Shown: one piece after another, positions 19,401-27,069 of the stretch
How positions within the stretch are numbered: the first letter of the stretch is position 1
How the letters are laid out: each line of letters begins with the position of its first letter
From: Leptospiraceae bacterium
GTDB taxonomy: Bacteria; Spirochaetota; Leptospiria; Leptospirales; Leptonemataceae
Assembly (NCBI GenBank): GCA_026005135.1
Contig: BPKM01000002.1
Location: 62,001 to 126,000 of the forward strand
Direction: 5' to 3'
Length of the DNA stretch: 64,000 nt
The notes under the pieces: generated by a model
Told to the model about the DNA's origin: nothing
What the model saw: only the letters and a program-made list of their open reading frames with translations
The model's database searches: none
Translations under genes and position numbers: made by a program

Positions 19401-19692
19401 AAATATAAGAAAAAATAATCCAGAAATGACTATAGAAGAAGTTGCCTTAAAAGCTGGATCAATGCGTCTTCGCGCAATTTTATTAACTACTTTAACAACT
19501 GTATTAGGCTTATTACCCACTGCCTATGGAATTGGAGGTAAAGATCCCTTTCTTGTTCCTTTAGCATTAGCAATGGCATGGGGACTAACATTTGCCACAT
19601 TATTAACATTATTTATCATTCCCATTTTATATGTAAAAGTAGTCAATTTTACTCTATTTGTAAAAAAAATCTTAAAACTAAAAGAACATTAA
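16480..19692 (+). CDS. RND-family efflux transporter permease
   Basis: A 1070-residue inner-membrane RND pump of the HAE1/AcrB type. Transmembrane helix 1 (about 12-32) is followed by a large periplasmic porter domain, helices 2-7 (about 330-550), a second porter domain and helices 8-12 (about 895-1055). Helix 4 has the proton-relay pair DD at 402-403 in GILVDDAIVVSEN. The second repeat has GLSGVVVNDAIVLID. Such pumps need a membrane fusion protein and an outer-membrane channel, and neither is adjacent, so partners must be elsewhere. The substrate is unknown. Confidence 0.93.
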   Translation: MASIIEFFLRRSIFGNVLTVLLVGWGLYIGFTINREAFPNIDFDVVVITTVFPGASPEEVEKLITNPIEDQLKAVDGIKEIRSASIENRSGITVFIDPDVKDTKKVVEDIRSAVDRVTDLPEGVDRPLVIEVSSALTPVIEVSLLADENKVNYKILREQAEILEEALEQIDGVARIDRRGWQDREYIVKLDPFKLKNNYIGIEQILAGLKQRNVNFPGGEIIVNGMSQVIRTVGEFLEPIDIANFFIRSNELGQGIRIRDIGKVVDGFEESEYIYRTNGKIAINLVVIKREKGDIIKIVDEVQKTVEKYKKRFPEGIEVEYVNDISYYVKRRLGVLLNNAIGGLILVVGSLFFFMGWRTSLMVALGIPISLGAALIVLNSLGVTLNLISMFGMIMVIGILVDDAIVVSENFYRYLEEGYTTLEAAIKGTAEVVVPVTASIMTTIVSFAPLMFMTGIFGKFVFTIPLVVIVTLLASLFESIFILPSHLYDINKYASHEKEIKGESGYFYKFRRNIYEPILKWILNHRWKTFFALIGLMIFAIFLQITFGKFKLFPGAVEAFIVKMKADPSIPLKEMDRFNQYISKVMQTYSKEEIENYLSAAGIVQQNSTDPFTKRGSNYAMVIVYLTPENKRKRTGEEIVNQLREEISWLLNPKYIEKDNTNTTNKKQNPYKPKIFPEYKDLAGKLENLQVDLLRGGPPVGKPVAIEIRGKDYDILEKIGEEFKKRLVKIKGIKNIEDDHELGKKEIRLKIKEDIAAITGVNVESIALAVNTAFRGTVPTTVKKGTEEIDVRVRFDDAYYKNINTINHIYVLNRAGQLIPVNRLVYFEEKQGYVALNHLDAERLLTVTADIDEKSTTSAEVNNQIRKFMDEIIEKYPGYTVRLGGENKDTEESLQSLARTFIVGVIVNFMILSSLFGSILLPFTVLLTVPFAAIGVIIAFVLHGQPLSFLAMVGFVGLSGVVVNDAIVLIDFAQNIRKNNPEMTIEEVALKAGSMRLRAILLTTLTTVLGLLPTAYGIGGKDPFLVPLALAMAWGLTFATLLTLFIIPILYVKVVNFTLFVKKILKLKEH

Positions 19693-19702
19693 TTAAAAGT
19701 GG

Positions 19703-19730
19703 TTGAAATTTTAAAAAAATCTGTTAAACT
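19703..19730 (+). promoter_or_regulatory. Candidate promoter of gltA
   Basis: TTGAAA at 19703-19708 and TAAACT at 19725-19730 are separated by 16 bases, a sigma-70-like arrangement about 40 bases before the gltA ATG. Confidence 0.45.
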
Positions 19731-19771
19731 TTCTTTAAAATTAAGTTAAAATAAATAAAAGGAGTTCATTT

Positions 19772-21058
19772 ATGTCCGAAATGGCAAAATTAATCGTAAG
19801 AGGAAAAGAAGTAGAATTACCTGTTATTGAAGGCACAGAGCATGAAGTTGCAATAGATATTTCAAAATTACGTGCCCAAACAGGCGTTATTACTTTAGAT
19901 GAAGGTTTTGTAAATACTGGTTCCTGCAAAAGTGCTATTACTTTTATTAATGGTGAACAGGGAATTTTACGATATAGAGGATACAATATCGAAGAATTAG
20001 CAGAAAAATCAACATTCTTAGAAGTTGCCTATTTATTAATATACGGAGAATTACCAACCAAAGAACAATTCGAAACTTTTCGAACAAATGTTACCCGTCA
20101 TACAATGATTCATGAAGATTTAAAACGCCTTTATGATGGTTTTCCAAAAGATTCTCATCCTATGGCTATTCTTAGTTCTATGATACTAACATTATCAGGA
20201 TATTATAATGATCAAATGGATCCTTTAAATCCAAGCCATAGAGAAATTTCTATCATTCGATTATTGGCAAAAACACCTACAATTGCTGCTTATTCATATA
20301 AGAAATCTATTGGACAACCATTTGTTTATCCAAGAAATTCATTAAGTTATGTAGGTAATTTTTTAAATATGATGTTTTCTGTTCCTGCAGAAGACTATGA
20401 AATTGATCCTGTCATAGAAAGAGCCCTAGATATTTTATTAATCCTTCATGCGGATCATGAGCAAAATTGTTCTGCTTCAACCGTTCGTCTTGTTGGTTCC
20501 AGTAGAGCGAATTTATTTGCTGCAATTGCCAGTGGTGTATGTGCATTATGGGGTCCCCTACACGGTGGTGCTAATCAAGCTGTTATAGAAATGTTAGAAA
20601 TGATTCATCAAGATGGTGGTAATATTGAAAAATACATTAATATGGCAAAAGATAAAAATAGTCCATTTCGCTTAATGGGATTTGGACATAGAGTATATAA
20701 AAATTTTGATCCAAGAGCAAAAATCATTAAAAGAACAGCCGATGAAGTATTAAATAAATTAGGTATTCAGGATCCATTACTTGATATTGCAAAAGAATTA
20801 GAAGAACGTGCATTAAATGATGATTATTTTATAGAAAAGAAATTATATCCTAATGTTGATTTTTATTCTGGTATTATATATCGTGCAATCGGTATCCCTA
20901 CAGAAATGTTTACGGTAATGTTTGCTATGGGTAGAATGCCTGGTTGGATTGCTCAATGGAAAGAAATGATTGAAGATCCTAATACAAAAATTGGAAGACC
21001 AAGACAGGTATATATAGGAGCTACAGAAAGACCTTATATTCCTATCGATCAACGTTAA
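19772..21058 (+). CDS. gltA: Citrate synthase
   Basis: A 428-residue enzyme condensing acetyl-CoA with oxaloacetate, entry to the TCA cycle. The catalytic triad is visible: H264 in [10 protein letters not shown]306 in GFGHRVYKN and D363 in NVDFYSG. The N-terminal beta-rich arm and [14 protein letters not shown] match the hexameric GltA type. AAAGGAG lies seven bases before the ATG. The gene is followed by a strong terminator shared with the convergent cysK. No other TCA gene is adjacent. Confidence 0.96.
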   Translation: MSEMAKLIVRGKEVELPVIEGTEHEVAIDISKLRAQTGVITLDEGFVNTGSCKSAITFINGEQGILRYRGYNIEELAEKSTFLEVAYLLIYGELPTKEQFETFRTNVTRHTMIHEDLKRLYDGFPKDSHPMAILSSMILTLSGYYNDQMDPLNPSHREISIIRLLAKTPTIAAYSYKKSIGQPFVYPRNSLSYVGNFLNMMFSVPAEDYEIDPVIERALDILLILHADHEQNCSASTVRLVGSSRANLFAAIASGVCALWGPLHGGANQAVIEMLEMIHQDGGNIEKYINMAKDKNSPFRLMGFGHRVYKNFDPRAKIIKRTADEVLNKLGIQDPLLDIAKELEERALNDDYFIEKKLYPNVDFYSGIIYRAIGIPTEMFTVMFAMGRMPGWIAQWKEMIEDPNTKIGRPRQVYIGATERPYIPIDQR

Positions 21059-21063
21059 ATAAT

Positions 21064-21090
21064 AAAAGGGGATAAAATCCCCTTTTATTT
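21064..21090. terminator. Bidirectional terminator between gltA and cysK
   Basis: A perfect stem AAAAGGGGAT with ATCCCCTTTT around a short A loop, followed by a T-rich run. The A-rich left flank makes it usable from both strands by the convergent genes. Confidence 0.85.
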
Positions 21091-21097
21091 TTAAGAA

Positions 21098-22090
21098 TTA
21101 TAAAACCGAATCACCTGCTTTAGCAGTTTCTATTTCCTGGAACATACCTTCGAATAATACACTACTTAGATAACGTTCAGCGGCATCAGGTAATACTACT
21201 ACAATTAATTTTCCTTCATTTTCTGGTTTTTGTGCCTGTCTTAATGCAGCGACCATAGCAGCTCCACTGGAAATACCACAAAGTATACCCTCTTCTTTTG
21301 CTAACCTTCTAGCCATTTCAATAGACTCTTCATTACTTACTGTTTCAACTTCATCAATTAAAGATAGATCTAAATTCTTAGGTACAAATCCCGCACCAAT
21401 TCCTTGAATTTTATGAGGTCCTGGTGTAGGAGTTTCGCCACGTAAAGTTTGACTTATAACAGGAGAATGGATTGGTTCAACTGCTACGGATTTAATTTGT
21501 TTTCCTTTTGTTTTTTTAATAAACCTACTAACTCCTGTTATTGTACCACCAGTTCCTACTCCACCTACAAAAATGTCTATTTGCCCATCTGTATCATTCC
21601 ATATTTCTGGACCAGTTGTTGTTTCGTGAATATAAGGGTTTGCTGGATTATCAAATTGTTGAGGCATAAAATAATGAGAAGGATCGCTATTTACAATTTC
21701 CTGTGCTTTTTCAATAGCACCTTTCATACCTTTTGCTGCATCTGTTAAGACAAGATTAGCACCTAATATTTTAAGAACTTTTCTTCTTTCTATGGACATA
21801 CTTTCTGGCATTGTTAATGTTAATTTATAACCACGGGCTGCTGCAACATAAGCTAATGCTATACCTGTATTACCAGAAGTTGGTTCTACAATTTCCATAC
21901 CAGGTTTTAATACGCCTCTTTTTTCTGCATCCCAAATCATACTTGCACCAATTCTACACTTAACAGAATATGCTGGATTTCTACCTTCTATTTTAGCAGC
22001 TACAGTTGCATAAGCACCTTTTGTAATTTTATTAATTCGAATTAATGGTGTATTACCTATGGAATAGGAATTATCTTCAAATATCCTCAT
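21098..22090 (-). CDS. cysK: Cysteine synthase A (O-acetylserine thiol-lyase)
   Basis: A 330-residue PLP enzyme making cysteine from O-acetylserine and sulfide. The PLP lysine is K44 in [10 protein letters not shown], the substrate loop TSGNTG is at 71-76, the phosphate loop [10 protein letters not shown] is near residue 182, and GISSGAA is near residue 270. Length and motifs fit CysK better than CysM or cystathionine beta-synthase. AAGGAG sits seven to eight bases before the ATG. It is a single gene ending at the terminator shared with gltA. Confidence 0.95.
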   Translation of the reverse strand: MRIFEDNSYSIGNTPLIRINKITKGAYATVAAKIEGRNPAYSVKCRIGASMIWDAEKRGVLKPGMEIVEPTSGNTGIALAYVAAARGYKLTLTMPESMSIERRKVLKILGANLVLTDAAKGMKGAIEKAQEIVNSDPSHYFMPQQFDNPANPYIHETTTGPEIWNDTDGQIDIFVGGVGTGGTITGVSRFIKKTKGKQIKSVAVEPIHSPVISQTLRGETPTPGPHKIQGIGAGFVPKNLDLSLIDEVETVSNEESIEMARRLAKEEGILCGISSGAAMVAALRQAQKPENEGKLIVVVLPDAAERYLSSVLFEGMFQEIETAKAGDSVL

Positions 22091-22330
22091 AGTTTATCTC
22101 CTTATAAATTTTATATTCCTACAATTTATATAGGAATACTCTGAATGACAAGCAATTTTTATACACTTTATAACTTATTTTTTCCTATAGATTTAAATTA
22201 AGTCAAGAAAATTATAAATATTTCATAAAATACAAAATTAAATAAACAATCAATATACTACAAACAATTAAATTCATTAAAATAAATTTTAAATTTTTAT
22301 TAGCTTTTTTTATTCATAAAACCAGAATTT

Positions 22331-22353
22331 TTTTAGTAAGCTTTTTACTAAAA
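22331..22353. promoter_or_regulatory. Perfect palindrome at the start of a DUF1564-like pseudogene
   Basis: TTTTAGTAA and TTACTAAAA form a perfect 9-base inverted repeat with a five-base spacer, touching the first ATG. The same block in a less symmetric form (TTTTTTAGTAAG followed by TTTTTAA) lies before the DUF1564-like genes of both mobile cassettes, near 6415 and 32005. Conservation across three loci suggests an operator or attenuator belonging to this gene family. Confidence 0.5.
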
Positions 22354-22486
22354 TGGACTACTTAATATATATGAACACAACAGATAAAATCAAATTCCAT
22401 ACAAAAGACTTACATTTAGTTTGTATAAATCTATTACCATTACATTATGATTTCTTAAAATATTTAGCAATTTCTCGTTTTTTTTT

Positions 22487-22663
22487 GGCTTTGTTGCATA
22501 ACTACTATTTTAAATCAAAATCTTTTATAAAAGCGAAATTTTTTCAAATATTACAAACATACCTTTAAAATTTAATACTTTTTTTATATCACGAAAATTT
22601 TTCTAAAAATGTTGATAAATATTTTTATAAATAGAAAATAATTAACTTTTATGCAATAGAGCC
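22487..22663. mobile_element. MITE-like element, about 177 bp (copy 2, inverted)
   Basis: The ends are GGCTTTGTTGCATAA and GGCTCTATTGCATAA read inward. The interior matches copy 1 (9904-10083) in inverted orientation, including the end-proximal stretch AAAAGTTAATT and its complement. It interrupts a DUF1564-like gene. No clear target duplication is seen in the poly-T flank. Confidence 0.7.
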
Positions 22664-22908
22664 CATTTTAATGATAGTATTCCAGAAACCATTTTTTATT
22701 TATTAAAAAAATATCTAAAATATCTTTATAAAATAAAAATAGCCCATAATAGAAAAACAATGACGGCAAAATATCAGCCAGTAACAAGAAAATATAAAAA
22801 ATACTGGATAGTAATGAAGCCACCCTTATTGGGAAAGATGTATCAATTAAGGTATTATTTAGGTTTTTCTATGAGTTGTATTTTAAGAATTATGTTAGAT
22901 TGGGACCA

Positions 22909-23071
22909 AAGCTTTGTTGCAACAGTAAAAATAATATAGATAGTCTTAAAAAATAAAATCATTATTCATTCAATAATAAAAATAAACTCAATTTAAATAA
23001 AATTAAAATTACAAAAAACAAAATCTAAATTTGATTAATCGTACAATGTAATAGCCTTTGCAACAAAGCTT
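22909..23071. mobile_element. Second small inverted-repeat element, about 163 bp
   Basis: The termini are AAGCTTTGTTGCAA and its exact complement TTGCAACAAAGCTT. The interior is AT-rich and non-coding. It splits the DUF1564-like pseudogene. The core CTTTGTTGCA is shared with the other MITE ends, so the same transposase family may move both. No target duplication is evident. Confidence 0.6.
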
Positions 23072-23399
23072 ATAATAATAAAAAAAGTACTGGAAGAGAC
23101 ATAATACCTCTTGTAGAAAAGCCAGAATTATCTTTAAGGCAGCAAAGAATTCAGAATCAGGTCCGAAGCCTTTATAATTATATATTGATTAGTGTTGTAG
23201 ATTACGAAGAGAAGAGAGTTTTTTCGAGATTTTTTGATGGATATGATTGACAGTTGTATAAAATAATTATTTTTTTAAATTAAATATCATAAAAATTTTA
23301 ATAACACCATTTTTTACTGAGATAGTAATGTACAAAAAAATTTAAATTAACAAAACAAATATATAAAACTTTATATAATAAATCTTTTTATTTTAAAAT

Positions 23400-24119
23400 T
23401 TATTTACATTCTTCATTAATGGAATTTACGTAAATATAGGCATATTTTTTAAAAAATTCTTTTCCTTTAAAGTCAATATAGATATCAAAATAGTTGTTTT
23501 TAAAATATTGATTCCATTCTTTTTGATATTGTTTTGCTAATTTATAATAACTCCAATGCCATTTTTCTAATTGATATCCTTGTAATCGACCTTCATTATA
23601 GGGCATACAAAATCCATATTTCATTGCATTTTTTTTTAACCATTCATATATTTTTTTACCATTATCTTTATTATAATAATCATTTTGTAATATATTTATA
23701 TCAAAATCTGTTCCCCAATGATGACGAGATGTTCCGGGCATAGAAGAATATTCCAATATTTTCTGAGCAATTTTTTGGTTATTATGTTTATATAATTTTT
23801 TATACTTTTCCCATTTTTTTTCCCAGATTTGTTTTTGATGCCAATAACTTCTCGTTGCACTTGTAATCCAGAATTTGGCATCAGGAATGTCATGTTTTAA
23901 TTGTTTATATAATTTTTCTAATTGTTCTACTACTTCTTTTTTTAAATATAAATTATCTCTTGCTACAGGAATAATAGATTGTTTTAAATTAACAAATTCT
24001 GAATGTTTTTCTGGTTTAAACTGTCCAAGCAAAAACTTAATTTTGTTAGCAGAATTTTCCGCAAATAATGGATTAAAAAAAGAAATTAATAAAATTATTA
24101 TTAAATATAAATAATTCAT
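23400..24119 (-). CDS. VanY-type D-alanyl-D-alanine carboxypeptidase (M15)
   Basis: A 239-residue exported zinc peptidase. Residues 1-20 form a signal peptide ending FFNPLFA. The zinc motif SRHHWGTDFD is at 131-140, and the second histidine is in KWHWSYY near 196. The substrate-binding SATRSYWHQ is near 87-95. It probably trims peptidoglycan stem peptides in the periplasm. It is divergent from the YdcF-like gene, another cell-envelope gene, 53 bases away. LAS-family endopeptidases are an alternative. Confidence 0.85.
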   Translation of the reverse strand: MNYLYLIIILLISFFNPLFAENSANKIKFLLGQFKPEKHSEFVNLKQSIIPVARDNLYLKKEVVEQLEKLYKQLKHDIPDAKFWITSATRSYWHQKQIWEKKWEKYKKLYKHNNQKIAQKILEYSSMPGTSRHHWGTDFDINILQNDYYNKDNGKKIYEWLKKNAMKYGFCMPYNEGRLQGYQLEKWHWSYYKLAKQYQKEWNQYFKNNYFDIYIDFKGKEFFKKYAYIYVNSINEECK

Positions 24120-24172
24120 ATTCCTTTTAAAATTTTCTTGAAATTTGATGCAACTTAATTTTATATTTATCT

Positions 24173-24946
24173 ATGTTTTTTTACTTATCTAAGATATTTA
24201 GTATATTCTTTTTTCCATTACCTTTATTCTTATTGATTTTAATCATTTATTTTATATACAAAAAAGAAAAAATATTTTTATTATTAATATTAATATTTTA
24301 TATTATTTCTACAGAATATTTTGCATCTCGATTTTTGCAAATTCTTGAAAATCAATTTCAACCAATAGAAATACAACTGGCAGAGCCAATAGATGCAGTT
24401 ATTGTTTTAGGTGGACTTAGTAATCCTTTACGAATGGTTACAAATCTTCCAGAATTTACTGATGGTGTTGATCGTATTTTAATAGCAGAAAAATTATTAC
24501 AATTAAAAAAAACAAAATATATTATTTTAAGTGGAGCAACAGGATATATAAGACAAAATATTTTACCAGAAAGTATTACATTAAAAAAATATTTAAAACT
24601 TACTATACCAGAACAATATATCTTAATTGACGATAAATCACGTAATACATACGAAAATGCAATCGAATCATTAAAAATATGTAAACAGCATGGTTTTAAA
24701 AAAGTATATCTTATTACATCTGCATTCCATATGTATAGGGCTTATTCTGTTTTTCAAAAGGTATTAAAAAAATATTATTCCGAAAAAGAAATCATCATTA
24801 TTCCTTATCCTGTTGATTATAGAAGTTTACGTCAGATTGCAGGTATTGAAGATTTTTTTCCCACAGATTCAGGTTTGCAAAAGAGTACTATTGCAATAAA
24901 AGAATTTATAGGAATTGTTGCCTATAAATTAAAAGGTTATTTATGA
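24173..24946 (+). CDS. YdcF/ElyC-family (DUF218) envelope protein
   Basis: A 257-residue protein with two N-terminal transmembrane helices (about 10-28 and 32-50) and a DUF218 domain. IDAVIVLGG, ILSGATGY, DDKSRNTYENA and LITSAFHMYRA appear in order and match the ElyC group. ElyC proteins affect peptidoglycan and lipid-carrier metabolism in the inner membrane; the exact reaction is not settled. Its end overlaps the end of the convergent tadA by six bases. Confidence 0.85.
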   Translation: MFFYLSKIFSIFFFPLPLFLLILIIYFIYKKEKIFLLLILIFYIISTEYFASRFLQILENQFQPIEIQLAEPIDAVIVLGGLSNPLRMVTNLPEFTDGVDRILIAEKLLQLKKTKYIILSGATGYIRQNILPESITLKKYLKLTIPEQYILIDDKSRNTYENAIESLKICKQHGFKKVYLITSAFHMYRAYSVFQKVLKKYYSEKEIIIIPYPVDYRSLRQIAGIEDFFPTDSGLQKSTIAIKEFIGIVAYKLKGYL

Positions 24947-25399
24947 TTTTCTTTTTTCTTTAAAAAAATTTTTAAGAATATTACCGCACTCTTCGTATTC
25001 TATATACAAATATTGTGGATGATGATTTAGTTTTTTATCATCAAATATAGTATATTTACTAAGGATTGCCCCACCTTTATCGTCTTTTGCCCCAAAAATG
25101 ATTTTTTTTATTCGCGATTGTATAATAGCTCCACAACACATTAAACAGGGTTCTAATGTTATATATAAAATACAATCATCTAATCGCCAGGTTTTTAATT
25201 TTTTACAAGCTTTTTCAATTACAACAATCTCTGCATGATATAATGCATTATTTTTTGTTATTCTTAAATTATGACCTTTTGCTATAATATTATCATTTTT
25301 TACGAGAACTGCCCCTACGGGAACTTCCTCTTTTTGATAGGCTTTTTTTGCTTCTTGTAGAGCTAATTTTAAATAATATAAATCATTTTTATGAATCAT
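24941..25399 (-). CDS. tadA: tRNA-specific adenosine deaminase
   Basis: A 152-residue zinc deaminase converting the wobble adenosine of tRNA-Arg to inosine. Zinc ligands and catalytic residues are H55 and E57 in HAEIVV and C85/C88 in PCLMC. The following FGAKDDKGGA and the basic C-terminus support TadA over guanine or cytosine deaminases. It starts four bases inside the end of the cyclase gene, so the two are coupled. Confidence 0.92.
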   Translation of the reverse strand: MIHKNDLYYLKLALQEAKKAYQKEEVPVGAVLVKNDNIIAKGHNLRITKNNALYHAEIVVIEKACKKLKTWRLDDCILYITLEPCLMCCGAIIQSRIKKIIFGAKDDKGGAILSKYTIFDDKKLNHHPQYLYIEYEECGNILKNFFKEKRKS

Positions 25400-26976
25400 C
25401 CATGCAATACATTTTTTTTAGGTTGTATATAAAAAACAGGTATTAATTGAGATTTGTTTTTTGCTTTTAAAGAATATTTTTTAGATATTTCTAATGTTTC
25501 TTTTTGTTCTGATGATACTCTATCCAAAAATTCTTTACTTACTAAAATTTGATTTGCTTTTGCTGCCCTTTCTAATCGTTGGGTGGTATTTACAGCATCT
25601 CCTATTAGAGTATAATCACTTCGTAAATCATTTCCTATTTCTGTATGAACTACATTACCACAATGGATACCTATCCTTACCTGTAATTTATGGGGATTTT
25701 TTTCTGGATTTTGTAGTAATTCTAAAATTTCGATTGCTGATTTTATGGTATTATCTGGATCTTCGAAATAACAAAAAATTGCATCACCAATAAACTTATC
25801 AATATCTCCTTTATTTTTATAAATAATATTTACAAATTCGGAAAAGAGTGTATTGATTGCTTCTTTTACTTCTATAGGTTTTTTATTTTCAGAAAAACCA
25901 GTAAAATTTACGATATCTAAAAATAGTAAATATAAATATTTTTCAGAATAAAATAATTCTCTATTAGAAGAACCATTTATAGTAGAAATCATATTTTTAG
26001 AAAAGTTATAAGTATCCTTTGAGGAAAATCGTTTTAAATGTTGTAAAAATAAAAAATTTTTTAAATTCATTTTTTTTAAATCTTCTTCGAGCTTATATTT
26101 ATATATAATGCTACCTAATACAAAACTTAATAATTGGAAAAATTTCATTTCGATTTCTCGTTTACTATAACCATCTTCTACATATAAAAATAATACCCCT
26201 AACAATTGATTATTAAACATTAAGGGAAGATTATAATGTCCATGTGGCTGCATTCCCTGAGGATGATTTTCATGATCATCATCTACATGAGATTTAAAAA
26301 TAATTTGTTTTAAAAAAGCCGCTTTACCACATAAACATTGATTTAAGTCTACTCGATTACATAATTTTAATAAACTTTCTCCTACACCTTTATGAACAAA
26401 CATTTCTAATTGCTGGCTTTCGTCGTTATATAAAAAAATTCCGCCTTTATTTTGAATTTCTAACCAACGAAAAGTTAAGATTTCTTCTAGTGCATAAGAT
26501 AAAATTTCTTTTAATGTCAATTCTGGATGCTTATTATAAAAATCTAAAATTTTATATAATTTTGCATACATTTCATTTAATTCATAATTATCCATTAATT
26601 CTGTAATTTCTTTTCGGATAGATAAAAATCCTACAATTTCTTCTTTATTTTCTTCGTCAAAAATAGGAACAATAGTAGATAAAACCCAGTAGTGTGTTCC
26701 ATCTTTTCTTTTATTTTTTATAAAACCAGACCAGGGTCTTTTTTCTGTTTTTATGGTATGCCAGAGTTCTCTAAAAACTTCTTTGGGCATATCTGGGTGT
26801 CGAACAATATTATGTGGTTTTCCTATTAATTCTTCTTTTGTATAACCACTTACTTCACAGAACTTATCGTTTACATAAGTTATAATTCCTTTTTTATTAG
26901 TTTTAGAAACTAAAAATTCATCTTCTATATATTGTAATATCTGTCTATAATGCTGGCCCTCTATAAATTCTACCAT
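25396..26976 (-). CDS. PAS-GAF-class III adenylate/guanylate cyclase
   Basis: A 526-residue soluble signalling protein. An Aer-like PAS domain (about 15-120) has GIITYVNDKFCEVSGYTKEE and the hallmark HNIVRHPDMPKEVF. A GAF domain covers about 155-290. A class III cyclase domain is at about 340-515, with FLDIVNFT (metal aspartate), DKFIGDAIFCYF, and IGDAVNTTQRLERAA. PAS and GAF domains likely sense redox or small ligands and set cyclic nucleotide output. Its 5' end and promoter are duplicated beyond the IS66 element upstream. It is coupled to tadA. Confidence 0.92.
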   Translation of the reverse strand: MVEFIEGQHYRQILQYIEDEFLVSKTNKKGIITYVNDKFCEVSGYTKEELIGKPHNIVRHPDMPKEVFRELWHTIKTEKRPWSGFIKNKRKDGTHYWVLSTIVPIFDEENKEEIVGFLSIRKEITELMDNYELNEMYAKLYKILDFYNKHPELTLKEILSYALEEILTFRWLEIQNKGGIFLYNDESQQLEMFVHKGVGESLLKLCNRVDLNQCLCGKAAFLKQIIFKSHVDDDHENHPQGMQPHGHYNLPLMFNNQLLGVLFLYVEDGYSKREIEMKFFQLLSFVLGSIIYKYKLEEDLKKMNLKNFLFLQHLKRFSSKDTYNFSKNMISTINGSSNRELFYSEKYLYLLFLDIVNFTGFSENKKPIEVKEAINTLFSEFVNIIYKNKGDIDKFIGDAIFCYFEDPDNTIKSAIEILELLQNPEKNPHKLQVRIGIHCGNVVHTEIGNDLRSDYTLIGDAVNTTQRLERAAKANQILVSKEFLDRVSSEQKETLEISKKYSLKAKNKSQLIPVFYIQPKKNVLHG

Positions 26977-27069
26977 AATATATCTCCATTACTATTTTTA
27001 TATATTTTTTATAATAAATTTTACAAATATTTTAAGTCAACTTTAGCATAATTATTTGACGAGAATTTT
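26889..27069. repeat. Left 181-bp direct repeat flanking IS66
   Basis: This contains the first 29 codons of the cyclase gene plus its promoter and leader. It is repeated at 28855-29035 with a single T/C difference (26944). The copies directly abut the two IS66 ends. Confidence 0.95.
27011..27040 (-). promoter_or_regulatory. Candidate promoter of the PAS-cyclase gene
   Basis: On the minus strand, TTGACT and TATTAT are 18 bases apart, about 35 bases before the ATG. It lies inside the duplicated flank, so an identical copy exists at 28977-29006. Confidence 0.45.

Larger units (their letters stand above)
22353..23252 (+). pseudogene. DUF1564-like gene disrupted by two small elements
   Basis: Three coding pieces read in order as one DUF1564-like protein. 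The first (from 22353) encodes LHLVCINLLPLHYDFLKYL and is cut at the MITE at 22487. After that element the frame resumes with NDSIPETIFYLLKKYLKYLY, then TAKYQPVTRKYKKYWIVMKP and LGFSMSCILRIMLDW, and is cut again at 22909. After 23071 the end reads RDIIPLVEKPELSLRQQ through VFSRFFDGYD and a stop. The core LGFSMSCILRIMLDW aligns with TGYSISHIIRLLIEWE of the intact cassette genes. The sequence is otherwise little decayed, so the insertions look recent. Confidence 0.65.
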
